A stretch of DNA of 64,000 nt from Nannochloropsis oceanica (Eukaryota; Sar; Eustigmatophyceae; Eustigmatales; Monodopsidaceae): NCBI GenBank assembly GCA_004519485.1, contig CP038106.1, positions 1,065,501 to 1,129,500 of the forward strand. The letters are read 5' to 3'. Shown here one piece after another: positions 34,676 through 47,968 of the stretch. The notes under the pieces were generated by a model. The model saw nothing but the letters and a program-made list of their open reading frames with translations. It searched no databases and was not told the origin of the DNA. The position numbers and the translations under genes were made by a program. The first letter of the stretch is position 1. Each line of letters opens with the position of its first letter.

Positions 34676-37410
34676 ATGGCTGCCGAGACGGGCAAGGCGA
34701 CCAAGACCAGGGGTTTGGATTGTCCCATTTGTTTCGAGGCCTATGGCAGCTCCGTGAACATTCCAATGGTGCTGTCCTGCGGACACACTCTATGCGAGAA
34801 TTGTGTGGGCAAGAATAGAAGAGCAGGCGATAAGGTAAGCTCAGGGAGATATTGCTTCTGTTGTTTGGGGTGAAGCGGGTGTATCCTCATTCCCTCCCGG
34901 AAATCTTCTCTTTAAAGTACATGCTAGCGAATGCTAAAACTATTTCGCCCACCATTAGTCCACATAAATTGCTAGCTCACCTTCAATGACACTCTCTCGT
35001 TCCTCCTTACCTCCGTATCCCCCTTCTGTAGGTGCTTTGCCCCTTCGACAGCAGTATCTGGACCGTCACCAAGAATTTTGCCCTCTTGCAGATTCTGGAG
35101 CTCGAGATCCAACCTAGGCAGCATGCCACTATTCTCAGTGCCAGCGGGGCGGGTACGCAACAACAGTGTGACATTTGCTGTGGGGATGATGGGGAGGCGG
35201 TGGTGCATGAGGCAACTGTGTACTGCATGGATTGTGAGCAGTATTTGTGTGATCAAGCCGCCAGGTTGCACGGCCGAACAAAGGCCACAAGGGAACATGC
35301 CGTGGTACCTATGGAGGACGTGGAATTCCGTAAGGTCAAACCACAGCCCTGTTGTCCTTTCCACGGAATGCCGATTGAGTATTTATGTTTAGAGGATGAT
35401 TGTTTGGTGTGTGTGAAATGCTTGCCTTGTCCTATTCACAATGGGCACAGGTGTAAGGCGATTCCTGAGGCATTGGCAGATGAGAACAGAATGATATCTG
35501 CAGACTTGATTCAGGAGGGGAAGGGGAAAATTGACTCGGTGTCACGGGCATTGAAAGTAGCAGAGGAGACGATTGATGGGGTCGATGAACGGCAAAAGAT
35601 TGTAAAGGAGGAGGTTAATAGATATGTGGATGGGTTGGAGTCGGTGTTGCAGCACCAGAGGGAGGAGATGCTGAAGCAGGTGGATGAGACGACGACGAGA
35701 AAGTTGAAGATTTTGTCGGCGCAGGCAGAGGCCTTGAGGGGGATTTTGGAGAGCCTTGTTAATGGGGTGGATCACCTCGAGAGACATGACACGAATGAGG
35801 CAAGGGACCTGCTGATGAAAAGGGCCTTCCGAAAATCAGTGGGCAATACGCATTGGAGCTTGGAACCCGACGCGTTGAACGATTTGGAATTTGTGGCTCG
35901 GGAGGCGATGAATGAGCTGTTGACGTCGTTGGGGGAGGTGACGGAGTCGGGGCCAAGTGCGTTTAATACGACTGCGGGGGGACCCGGGGTATTGGCTTAC
36001 CAGATGCAGAGTCAACGGGGGATGAAATTTACAGTGACAGCCAAGAGTAGGAGTAGCCTGGTGGTGAATAAAGGAGGGGACCGGGTTAGCATTAAGGTGG
36101 ACGAGAAGCTGGAGCCGGAGTGGAGGGTGAGGGATGGGGGGGATGGGACCTATGAGGTGGAATATAGGTTAAAGGGAGATCTTATCAGAGAGCAAAGGGC
36201 GTTTCGCTTGTTCGTCCGAATGAATGATAAGGACATTCAGGGATCTCCGTTTACCGTGCCGGTGAGGAAGGATTACAACTACGTCGTGGATCGGAGTTTG
36301 CAAGGGATAGGTCTTGTCTCGGGCGGGATAATCGACGGAGAATTCATGTACGTCGCGCTGTATTCGCAGAATCAAATTGTGAAGGTGCGGAGAGATACTG
36401 GGGCACAAGAGCAAAGGATTCCGGTGAATGGGCAGCCTTACGGAATGGCTGTGGACGAGGAGTGCTTGTACGTGTGTTTGTACAACACGCATTCTGTGGG
36501 AATTTATAATAAAGAAACGGGAGCCCAGGAAGGGATGCTTGGGGGACCGGGTGTGTTTGTGAACCCGGTGGGGCTGGCGGTGGATGGAGAAGAATTATTT
36601 GTAACTGAACATGCGGCGCATCGGTTGCAAGTGGTGCGGAAGAGGGACGGGACTCCGGTGAGGAGGTTAGAGGACCCGACGTTGCGGAGTCCATTTGGAT
36701 TGTTGTTGGATGAGACATGTGTCTACATCAGTAGTAATACCGGGAATCACGTGAAGGTTTACAGCAAAGAGACGTTGCAATTGGTGCAGACCGTCGGGGA
36801 GGGCGGGGGACAGTTTTTGCAGTCCCCCATAAGTCTCACACAGGAGGATGACATCTTGTTCGTAGGATGCAACGGCAACAATCTAGTGCAGCTGTATCGA
36901 AAAGGAACCTTCGAAGCGCTCGGGACGATTCATAATGTCAACCAACCTTATGGTGCTGCCACCCATGATAACTTCCTCTACCTATGCTGTATGGGGGTTT
37001 CAGCTGTCACAGTCCTCCGGCCTTCCTTCCTTGATCCTTCCCCCCACGCACCGAAGGGCGGAGCGATGGCGTTGCCTCCTATTCCTCACGGAGCGGGAAC
37101 TTTGGCTGGTGCTGGAGGAGGAGGAGGAGGAGGGGTGGAAGGAGGAGGAGCAAGAGGAATTGGGGCTGAAATTGGGGGGAATGGAGTGCAGGAAGGGAGG
37201 GAGGGAGGGGAGGGAGGAAGAGGGGCAAGAGGCGTGGGTTCCAGGATAGCAAGAGGAGGAGTTGGGGAAGGGGAGAGGATGCGTGCTGGAGAGGCGGGAG
37301 GGGTAAGAGAGGAGAGAGGACGACAAGGTGGGGAAAGAGGAATGGAAAATGCGGTCGGGGTTGGACCAGCGGTGCATGATATGGTTCATTATGGCGAGGG
37401 AGATTATTGA
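34676..37410 (+). CDS. RING/B-box/coiled-coil/filamin/NHL protein (TRIM-NHL-like), two exons
   Basis: Model: join(34676..34834,35032..37410), 845 aa. The AAG/GTAAGC donor and CTTCTGTAG acceptor lie inside the RING and join in phase, completing CPICFEAY...CGHTLCENC...CPF (residues about 16-57). Two B-boxes follow: CDICC...CMDCEQYLC from residue 99 and CPFHGMPIEYLCLEDDC...CPIHNGHRC. A coiled coil spans roughly 200-290. A filamin-like Ig repeat (MKFTVTAK to QGSPFTVPV) covers about 384-462. An NHL-type beta-propeller covers about 468-715, with repeated blades such as YGMAVDEECLYVCLYNTHSV and NPVGLAVDGEELFVTEHAAH. The tail is Gly/Arg-rich. This is the order of animal TRIM2/3/71 and LIN-41, which are E3 ligases and RNA regulators. 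Ubiquitin ligase activity is likely from the RING; the target is unknown. Confidence 0.85.
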
Positions 37411-38323
37411 GAGAGGATGGGAAGGTAGGAGGAAAGGAGGGATGGAGGCAGCAAGAGGAGAGGAGAGAGCAACGAGAGATGCAATAAATGGTGAGAATTA
37501 ATCTTTCTTATTCTTGGCTCACTCTTGGGTCGAGCTGGGGTCGAGCAGGAGCTGTATTAGTTAACTCAAAACAAGAAGACAGCGAGAACGACGTGGACAC
37601 ACCCACTTTTACCCATTATTTGCGCATATTGCACATTTTGCAAGATGTTAATCCTGTTCTAATCCTTATTTTTTTCCCCCTTCTTCTTCTTCTTCCTCCC
37701 CTCTTCTTCTTTCACTTCTTCCTTTTTCACTTTAACCTCTTCCTTCTCCCCTTTCTCCTCTCCCTCCTCCTCTTCCTTTTCCACTCTTGCTTCCACACAT
37801 TTTGCTGCCTTTTGTCTTCATTCAAACCCTTAAAACTATCGTTTCTCTTAAGAAAAGAGAACAGAGATCAGCAGAAGCTGATGATCTATGAATAGGATAA
37901 AGAGAAGGGAAAAGGAGAGAAAGGGAAAGAGAGGGAGAAAGAACGAGAGAAACGAAATCGGGAGGGAGAGAGAGAAAGGAACGACAGCCGAGCAACAAGC
38001 CAGAGAAAAGAGACGCGGTAAGTCCAATAATTGCGCAAACAAGGACACAAAAAAGAGGGAGACGACAAAATAGCTGGGTGTTTTTTTCCTTGGCCGAAAA
38101 AATCTATCAATGTTCGCTTTCTTGCCTTAAGTTCCTTTCACCTTTTGACTTCCACCAAGAGACACACACCCATCCTCGTGGCTGGCTGACTGGGCAAATG
38201 TATGGGCCCACGGACGAGAAGAAAGATAAGATAATCATTCACGCAGTCGCCCTTCTATTTTTTGTTGTTCTATTTCTTGTTCTTCTTCCTCTTCTTGTTT
38301 TTCAAATTCTCCTTTTCTCCTTC

Positions 38324-38402
<79 letters not shown>

Positions 38403-39153
38403 CCCTCTACTTCTATTTTATTCCTTCTCCTTTTCCATCCACATCCCTTGTCGTCGCGTCGTGTTTAACCTTCCTCCTTTCCTATGTAAAGCCTGAATAT
38501 GGGTGAGCTGAACAACATAAACCAGGGACAGAGAATGGTGCGAGTGCGCGCCTACTTGGACTGTCGCTTCAACTCCTCGTATCTATCTTTTCTCTCTGAC
38601 GCGCACCACAACCCTGAAGTTGCAATAGCAAAGGATGCCTATCGACAAATAGTTACAGAGACACCTCATACACGTCCTCCCGCATCCTCTCCCTCTCTCC
38701 ACCTTGACATACACGACGTGCTCAACCTCTTACTCGGCCTCTCCCCCTCTTCTCTCATTTTCACTCCGAGTCGCTCTTCCTCCTTTTTTTGTCACCGCCA
38801 CATGGAGGAGTCGCAGGAAGCCAAATTTCCAATGTCTATTTCTCATTCTCTCTCCATCTTTCCCACATGAACACTCCTACTACTTTCTGCTACTCTTTTC
38901 CCCTTGTCCTACTCCCGGGCACACTAACGAAAGCAAACACATGATTAATATAAATTATATTTTTCGTCGTTGCAAGTGTGGCTACTGCGCTGTTGCTGCA
39001 GCGGCTGATGGTGATAGGCATTTGTCATTTTTTCCACGTATCTTGATGGAGGGCCCAATGTACGCCACTTCTCCTTTGGCTTCCTTCAACGTCCCCACAA
39101 CTGCTGCTTGCCGTACATTCCGCAATCGGTCCCTACCACCCTCCCTCCAAAAT
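37411..39153. other. Intergenic between convergent TRIM-NHL-like and CK1 genes
   Basis: Contains CTT-rich sequence (37680-37790), a GA-rich stretch (37890-37990) and a long pure (TTG)n repeat. No gene is supported; a 123-residue frame at 38499 shows no domain. Confidence 0.5.
38325..38402. repeat. (TTG)n trinucleotide repeat, about 26 units
   Basis: Uninterrupted TTG/GTT run of about 78 bp. Confidence 0.95.
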
Positions 39154-41904
39154 CTAGGACGGTACTGCCAAGCCTGACTGACCAAACCCGGCGTTGATGT
39201 GCTTGGAGGACGAGGACGAGGACGAGGAAGAGGGAATGCGCGCGGTAGCCGTTGCTCCACTCTTCCCCACCGCCGCACTACTGCTGCTGTTTGCGCCACC
39301 CAAGCACCTACCCCCTCCACTCACTGTGGGTCCGCCTCCTGGCGGGGACGAGTAAGGAACGGAGGTTGAGATTCTAGGCCGTCCAAGTGATGCTGCGCCC
39401 GCTCCTGCCGCCAAAGGCGAGGCGGAAGCGGTCAATGATGCCGTGGGTGGTTGTGCGGGATTCGATCCCCCACCTACCAGGTTACCACTGCTCCGGTCTC
39501 CGTCTCCTCCTCCTCCTCCTTCTCCTCCTGCCGCTGTTGTTGTGCTGAGATTGGCCGAAGAGGCAGCTGTAGGGCGAGCGAAGGACTTGGCCTTCCGCAG
39601 GAATCCGTTCAAAAACGAATCTTGCTTATTACTCTGACCATTTACCCCCACCCCAGCGGCGGTAGCAGCGACAGCAGCGGGCATGTTGCTCCCTCCCGCC
39701 GTCGCCGCGCCCGCAGAGGCTATTGGTAGTGCCCCTCCTCCTCCATCGGATGACATTTGCATGGACGAAGGGAACGTACACTCTTCATCTTCCCCAGCGG
39801 TCCGACCTACGGCTGCATAAGAACCTGGCATTTCTACTCTTCCCACGGACATGTGTTGTTGCTGTTGCTGCTGCTGCTGCTGGAGATACTGCCTCTGCTG
39901 CTGCTCGTGCATAGGATGCCCCGTCTTCGCCCGGCTCCCACCCATCTGCTGCTTGTATCCTCCTTCAGCCACCATCCCTCCCACAACCCCTCCGCCCCCC
40001 CCCACCCACCCTCCTGCAACCCCACCTCCTCCTGCCGCACCTTGCACAAAGGCTGCCCCGGTCGAATCTATACAAGTAATACCCTTATCACTCGTAGTAC
40101 CAGCCACCCCTCCCTCCACTCCTCCCTCCACGCCTTGCGAGAGAGAAAGATGTCGTTTGTGACTCGGTTTGTTCTGCTGCTGCCGCTGCTGCTGCTGCTG
40201 CTGGTGGTGGTGGTTGATGTCCCCATCATCCGAAATTCGCAGGCTCTGCTTCAGTTGATTCAGAGGCGAATGCTGCTGTTGCTGCTGTTGCTGCTGTTGC
40301 TGCTGCGGTTGCTGCTGTAGCTTTATCACCTTTCTCGCCTCCATCTCCGAAGTCTGCATCATAACCACCCCTCCCTCCCTCCCTCCCTCCCCCCCACCGG
40401 CTCCAGCCCCCGCTGCAGTCGCCTTCAAGTGATCATCGCTACTCGTAACATCCATCACATCCCCCCCTCCTGCCCCTATCCGCCCTCCTCCTCTTCCTCC
40501 TCCTGCCGCCGGAACCTTCCCTCCACTCGCCACCCCGGCACCTGCCACCCCCCGCCCCTTGTCCCCTCCTCTGCCCCCCCCCACCCCTGTGGTAGCAGGA
40601 GCAGGAGTAGCGGCATAGTAGGCAGGATTCACGAAGCGATCCCAATCCCATTGAATCGGACCAGCTGATGCTGCCAACAACGCCGCGGACCCGGTGACAA
40701 CGCCTGCATGCCTCGTATACATGTGGGACGGGATGGTGGATTCAGTGGAGGGGGTGCTTGAATAAGATCCAAAGCCTTGTTGAACATAAAGGTCTCGAAA
40801 GAGACCGCGGAGGTATCCCATATCAGGCTTCCCGTCGAAGGAGAGGGAGCGGCAGTATGTCAGGTAGTGCGCGAATTCCGCGGGGCAGCCTTGGCAGAGC
40901 TCGGAAACTGATACGGTCTGTTTTTTTTCCATAATCATTTTGTATTTCTTGCTGGCGGTTTTGGCCTTGAGGCCTTGCCAGGGAAGGATGCCCCGAAGGA
41001 AGTAGACGAGGACGTAGCCGATTGATTCAAGATCATCCCTTCGTGATTGCTCGATGCCTAGGTGGTTGTTGATGGAGGCATAACGCGGGGTACCGGTTAA
41101 GGAACGCCCGTCCCGGTAGGCGATATGTTGTAGGGTGCGGGGGTGGCGATACCGCTTGCTCAGCCCGAAGTCGATGCAGTGAACGATGGCTGCAGTTGGG
41201 CCATGGCCCACGACGAAATTGGCGGGCTGAGACGAAGAGGGTGGAGGGAGGGAGGAGAGGGAGGGTGAGTGTGTTATGTCAGGGAGGAAGAAAGAGCGGG
41301 AAGGGGAAAAGCGGAAAGAAGTCGGAAGGAGCCGATGACAAACAATATAAGTCACAACAACACTACCCCGGCAATCAATGCCCTCCTACACGTAATACAC
41401 ACACCCCTCTCAGGCCCCCTAAAGTTGCTCCTCCACACGCATGCAAATCTACGTACGTACCTTAATATCCCGGTGGATCAAGTGCCTGTTATGCATTACT
41501 TCCACGCGCTCCAGCACCTGGTCCGCCAGCTGCAAAACCGTGCGCAGTGAAAAGCGTCGACCGCATTTGTTAAACAAGTCTTCGAGAGAATACCCTAGCA
41601 ACTCCATGACCATCACATTGAAGCAATCAATCTGTCCGAAGTAATGAACTTTCCCGAACCCCGGGCAGGGTTGCAGCTCCCTGTATACCTTATATTCGTG
41701 TCTCAACTGAGGGCAGCGTGCACCATGCTTCTCGAACTTAATCGCAACCTTCTCGCTGGTAGGGATATATTCACCTAGGTAGATGTCACCGAAGGACCCT
41801 CCCCCCAATCGTCGCGAGAGGCGGTACTTGTTGCTGATGACCGAGATGGCCTGCCCCTGCGAGCCAACCGGCAAAGGTGGCTGCGTGGACAAAGATGTGG
41901 TCAT
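39154..41904 (-). CDS. CK1: Casein kinase 1 with long low-complexity tail, two exons
   Basis: Model: complement(join(39154..41226,41461..41904)), 838 aa. The junction AAG/GTACGT with a GTCTCAG acceptor restores HRDIKPANFVVG in phase. The kinase domain (about 25-310) has the Gly-rich loop [20 protein letters not shown], the catalytic loop HRDIKPAN, the [12 protein letters not shown] motif, and the CK1 hallmark SIN in YASINNHLG replacing the APE motif. The remaining 500 or so residues are low complexity: Gly/Ala-rich stretches, several poly-Gln runs, poly-His/Gln and Ser-rich segments, with few folded-looking parts. In CK1 delta/epsilon-type kinases the tail is autoinhibitory by phosphorylation; that role here is inference. 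Poly-Q length in the tail may vary between strains. Confidence 0.92.
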
Positions 41905-43141
41905 CGTTCTAATTATTGTGTGTTTTCGGTGGGCGTTGTGGCGCGTTGTAGCTGGTGCGATATCAAACTAATTTGACAAGTTCTTTTCCTCGCTCCGCGC
42001 CAATGCTTGCTCCCTCTTGTTCTCTACAGATAGCGTCTCTGTCCGCGGTCCCTCTTCCGCCGATTATATCTTCCTATCCCCCTCTTCTTGTCAACCCGCG
42101 GTCAGCAGACAGTGGCGTCGCTGTCGTCTTGCGTTGAGGTGCACGTGTGTAGCGGAGAAGGGGGCAGCCTGATGCGAAGTCGGTTCGGGATTCAGAAGGA
42201 GGCCATCCCGTCGCCGCCTCGCCCTCCCTGTAAATGTGTGGGTGTGGACAAAATAGGAGGAACGTGTGAGAAAGCGAATGACAGGACTGCTATGACACAG
42301 ACGGTGGGGGGCAACACAAGCTTGGTCGTGTGAACCGTCCTCGCTCCGAGTGCACGATAAAGCTTCGCCCCGCCTTCAATCAAGCAAGACGAAACCCCCA
42401 TATTGAGACCCGATGCTTTGTTGCTTTGGAAAAAGGCCAGGAGGCCACAACTGCGGGCAGGCAACGACCAAAGAAATTCAGGGCTGACGTACTGCCAGGA
42501 TGTTTGCGGCGTGCCTTGTTTGTATTGTTACGGGTGGGCCACAAGGCGGTGGAAAAGCCGTCGCTGCTTTTGTCGCCTTGCTTCCAACGTCTCCCTATAG
42601 CGACGACAGTTCGCAAACCAAGCGGCGGTAGCGCGATTGTTTGGAAGTACGTAAACGGGGGGTGATGCACGCAACGCAAAGCGACACACAAGTGATGGAC
42701 ATCTCTGCATAAGCTTGACGCCGCTGGCTTCACAAATTAATTGAAATGTACTTTCTGCCGCCTCCTTTTGGAGATAGAGCAAGTCGGGATTGCCACACTT
42801 CACATCGCCTCAAAGATTTTCGCTCGCACAGAGAAGACAGTAAAATTGCCAGTCATCAAGAACCAATACGACACTGAAGTCTCATCATCTTTGTAATATT
42901 TCTACTTCACTCTGTTAACCATCTTTTATCTCAGTCCTATCTCTCCCTCCCCATCCCTTCCCCCCCCGCTCGCCATAGCTTGGGCCGACATACGCGCATG
43001 TCCCTCACTTCTCGTACAAGGACAACGTCCAAACTACCATCCATCACGCCCATGAACACACAGCCCACCACACCAAAATGTAGCATAAAATTTCATGTAC
43101 GCGGAGAATGAACCCTGTTCATTTTCACTCCCCCTCTCAAT
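41905..43141. other. Intergenic between CK1 and NDUFV2
   Basis: About 1.2 kb; several frames of 60-117 codons on both strands show no domain, no signal and no splice-compatible partners. It contains the promoter of CK1 (minus strand) and the 3' flank of NDUFV2. Confidence 0.45.
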
Positions 43142-44825
<1,684 letters not shown>

Positions 44826-45439
44826 GATCACTAGCGTCAGGCCCGACGAAAACGACAACCACGCAAGGAGGAAAGGAGAGGGAGATAGGAGAAGATCCTT
44901 GCCCTGTCTGTCCATGTAGAGTGTGTGTGAGGTATGATGGTACGAGTTGGATGCATCAGCAGGATGATGATGTCGGTCTGAACGAAGACGCTGCCCACGA
45001 TCAAGTACGACGCGACGAGCTACGATAGCAGCGACATCGATACACGAAACACCACGTCGTGGGTCTGTGGGAGAGTCTGTGGGTGTGCTGCTTATGCGGT
45101 CAGTAGGGTGGAGTGACACATCAATACGAGCTAGGGCGACGCACACATCCTGTGCCACACGGGTGTAGTAAGTACAACGCCACGCGATAAAGCAAGCATT
45201 CCATTTTTCGGCAAAGTCTTTTAGCCCGAATACCATTCCATCCCCTGCTGTACAAGCGTGCAAACTCGATTCGCGTAACAAAGGCAACTCTTTTTTCTTT
45301 GCTCATTGTAATACCCCAAACAGGTGAAAATAGACACGCGCTCTGCGTCTAGGGCTTCTTTTCTGCTTGTTCCTTGTCGTCGTCCTTGTCACTTTCCAAA
45401 AAGCATTTGATCAACATCAAACCAAACGATCCTAGCACA
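44826..45439. promoter_or_regulatory. Divergent 5' region of NDUFV2 and the PA28-type activator
   Basis: About 615 bp between the two start codons; no gene is supported in it. A shared promoter is possible but no element was recognised. Confidence 0.35.
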
Positions 45440-47032
45440 ATGAGCAGCAACAGCAGTAGCAGCAGCAGCAACAAGGCAGTGGTTGCCTTGGCGGAGGAGC
45501 TCAAACTTAAGGGCATCGAAACGTACAGGACGGGTAAGCCCTCCCTCCCTCGACGCCCTCCTTCCCTCTTTGCCTGACTTCAAAGAGGACCACCTTCTCA
45601 GCGCTGAATGAAACGAGGGCTCTCAAGTTATAAGTTGTCCTCCTTCTCCTCCTCCCTTTGTCCCTTGTCTCTGACCTTTTCCCCACCACCTTTGGTAATC
45701 ATTTCTTCCTATCCTTCCAGAATTTCCTCGCAAAATCGTTCTGATGAGCAGCCTCCTTAGCAACGAACTCCTGAAAATGGAGAATGATGCCGTGCTGCCC
45801 CCGGAGTCGGAAGTGACGCCTGTTATACATCCCATACCAACAACGAGTGAAACAGCCGCAGCTGGAGGAAGGGAGGGAGAGGCGGCGGGAGGGGCTCGGA
45901 GGAAGAAACGGAAGATGGATGTAGCAGTGGCACATACCGCAATTGCGCACTCCGACTCGGAGGAGGAGTCCGAGGACGAAATGGGCCATTTGAATGGGCG
46001 GCATGTGCATGCGCATTGGGATTACACTCATGATTTTGCGGTGCCTTGTAACAAGACAATCATCAAGGTGGGCACCACTTCCCCACCCCACCGCACTAGC
46101 TCTTCCCTTTTTCCTTACCTTCCTCCTTCCCTTCATTCACTTCCCGACGTCCATGCTCTCACTCGCCAATCAACCTCTCTCAACATTCTATCCAGGTGAT
46201 CGAGTTGCTGCGGAAGGAGTGGAAAGAGGCCATTGAACTGGTGGGAGCGGTGAAGCTTTGGATTCAATTAAGCATCCCGCCGATTGAGTCGGGGGGACAG
46301 TTCCACGTGGGCGTGCAAGAGGAGTGTGTCCAAGAGCTCAATCGCTTTGAGGATGTGGTACGTCTTGTTAAGAGGACGGCCAAGAGGGGGGGAATTTGGC
46401 GTGGCGAGGCAGAGGGCGGCAAGGGTCTATGCGGGAGAGCTCGGGTGTGTGTAGGCATGAGAGAGGCAGCGACTTTGATAGTACATTTAAAAGACTGGCG
46501 GAAGAAATCGACCCCATTGAGAATCCCCCCCCCCCCTTCTCACTCACTTAAGGCCTAGTTGGAAAGTCCCATGGTAATGCTCACCGTATTGACTCTTTCC
46601 TCTTTCCCCCCTCCCCCTTACACAGGCTTACAACTACCTCGAGTCCCCCACAAAGTATTTTCAAACCCGAGCCAAGCTCGGCGCCAAGCTATCGCGACAT
46701 CGCTCTGTTTTCGACTATCGACAATCTCTGCTCGAGGCCGACTCGTTGGAGTACCTGAATTTAAAGATGGCAGCGACGGAGCTGCGAAACTCGGTACGTG
46801 TCTTTCATTGAGTGGCGCTTTGAGATGGGATCGGAAATGGAAAGCTCAATCACCCATCCATCTTAATCACCCATCCGGCGTCTTGTGTATCCGCATGCCT
46901 GCTCAACCTCTTTTCCACTCTTCGTCCCTCACTCCGGCTCCACAGTATCTGGTCGCCTATGACTTGCTCTCCAAGAACGAAGACAAGCTCTCGACCAAGA
47001 ATCAGAGCTTCGGCTCACATATGACCATCTAG
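45440..47032 (+). CDS. PSME3: Proteasome activator PA28/REG-gamma-type subunit, five exons
   Basis: PA28 rings cap the 20S proteasome and stimulate ubiquitin-independent degradation. Model: join(45440..45533,45721..46067,46196..46357,46626..46793,46946..47032), 285 aa, all junctions in phase. The N-terminal helix includes EELKLKGIETYRTEFPRKIV. A central insert has a basic cluster ARRKKRKMD followed by the acidic SDSEEESEDE; the basic part resembles the nuclear signal in animal PA28-gamma. The C-terminal domain shows the family pattern: VIELLRKEWKEAIELVGAVK, LWIQLSIPPIESGGQFHVGVQEE, then YNYLESPTKYFQTRAKLGAK, DYRQSLLEAD and LNLKMAATELRNSYLVAYDLL. The predicted C-terminus ends HMTI, unlike the short tyrosine tail used by animal PA28 for docking, so the last exon deserves checking. 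Confidence 0.9.
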
Positions 47033-47968
47033 ATGGAGGGAGGGAGGGAGGGGGAAATGTTTTCGTGTTCATGAAGGCGTGATAGCCTTTGAAAGGTCGG
47101 ATGGTGGAGGGGCAACGGGAGGATGGTACACATCGACGCACAAATGGTCTCGTCAGACAAAGAACAATGCGTGAGTAAAGTAAACAAGCGAAAAGATTGG
47201 AGAGATTTAGAAACTATGAGCCTGCATGAGAAATAGAAGGAAAAAGTTGGTCCCGAAAATGACGCTTGCTGTGAATGTTTTGCCACCGACTACTTTTGTA
47301 CAGTCATATGTTTGACTTAATAAGTGTTATACCAGCGTCTTTTCATGGATCCGGTCCATCTTCGGAACATATTCCCATATTGTCTCTGTTCACGCACAGG
47401 AAAATTCATGATCATTCTCATTTTGCTCAGTAGAAAGCTCTTCATTGTCCTTGGGGCAATCAAAACGTCAAAAACTCTTCTGGCACGTACCCCTCATTTT
47501 GTTATCTATTTGCCCCTGTGGCCCCCACTTAGTGCCCCACTAAGTGGTCAATCCTGTCGCGTCTTTCACCGCGTTTGTATTCTTTGTCATTTTTGATGGG
47601 TTTGAGTAATGGAAAGCGTGGGTGCCACTGACTGGGGGCGGCAGTAGTAGCCATAGCCATAGCTTTGTCGTCGGTCGAAAGGCCGCCGCTTTTGCGCAAG
47701 GGTTGACCGCGGGCAGGTGGATCAAGACGCGCTGCGACAAGCTGGCTAGCGAAGTTGTCCGAAAGCTCATGACTTATTTACATTTCAAAGTTTCGTTGTG
47801 GACGGCATGTGATTTTGTGTATGTACACCACACAGATTAGTCCCGCGAACACGACATGGATGGGGTGAGAGCTGCCCTGCTTGGATGCTTTGCCAATTGA
47901 TTGTATATACACATCCCCGACACATACCTCAACAGACCGCACAAAGCTGAGAAAGAACAATCGACATC
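47033..47968. other. Intergenic before the METTL13-type gene
   Basis: No gene is supported. It includes a short perfect inverted repeat (CCACTTAGTG, 3-nt loop, CACTAAGTGG) at about 47524-47546. Confidence 0.45.

Noticed and set aside
37488-37895. 135-codon plus-strand Phe/Leu-rich frame
   Set aside because: Produced by a CTT-rich repeat; apparent hydrophobicity is compositional.
39450-39480. tRNA-like B-box (GGATTCGATCCCC)
   Set aside because: It lies inside the CK1 coding exon and no cloverleaf or A-box can be formed around it.
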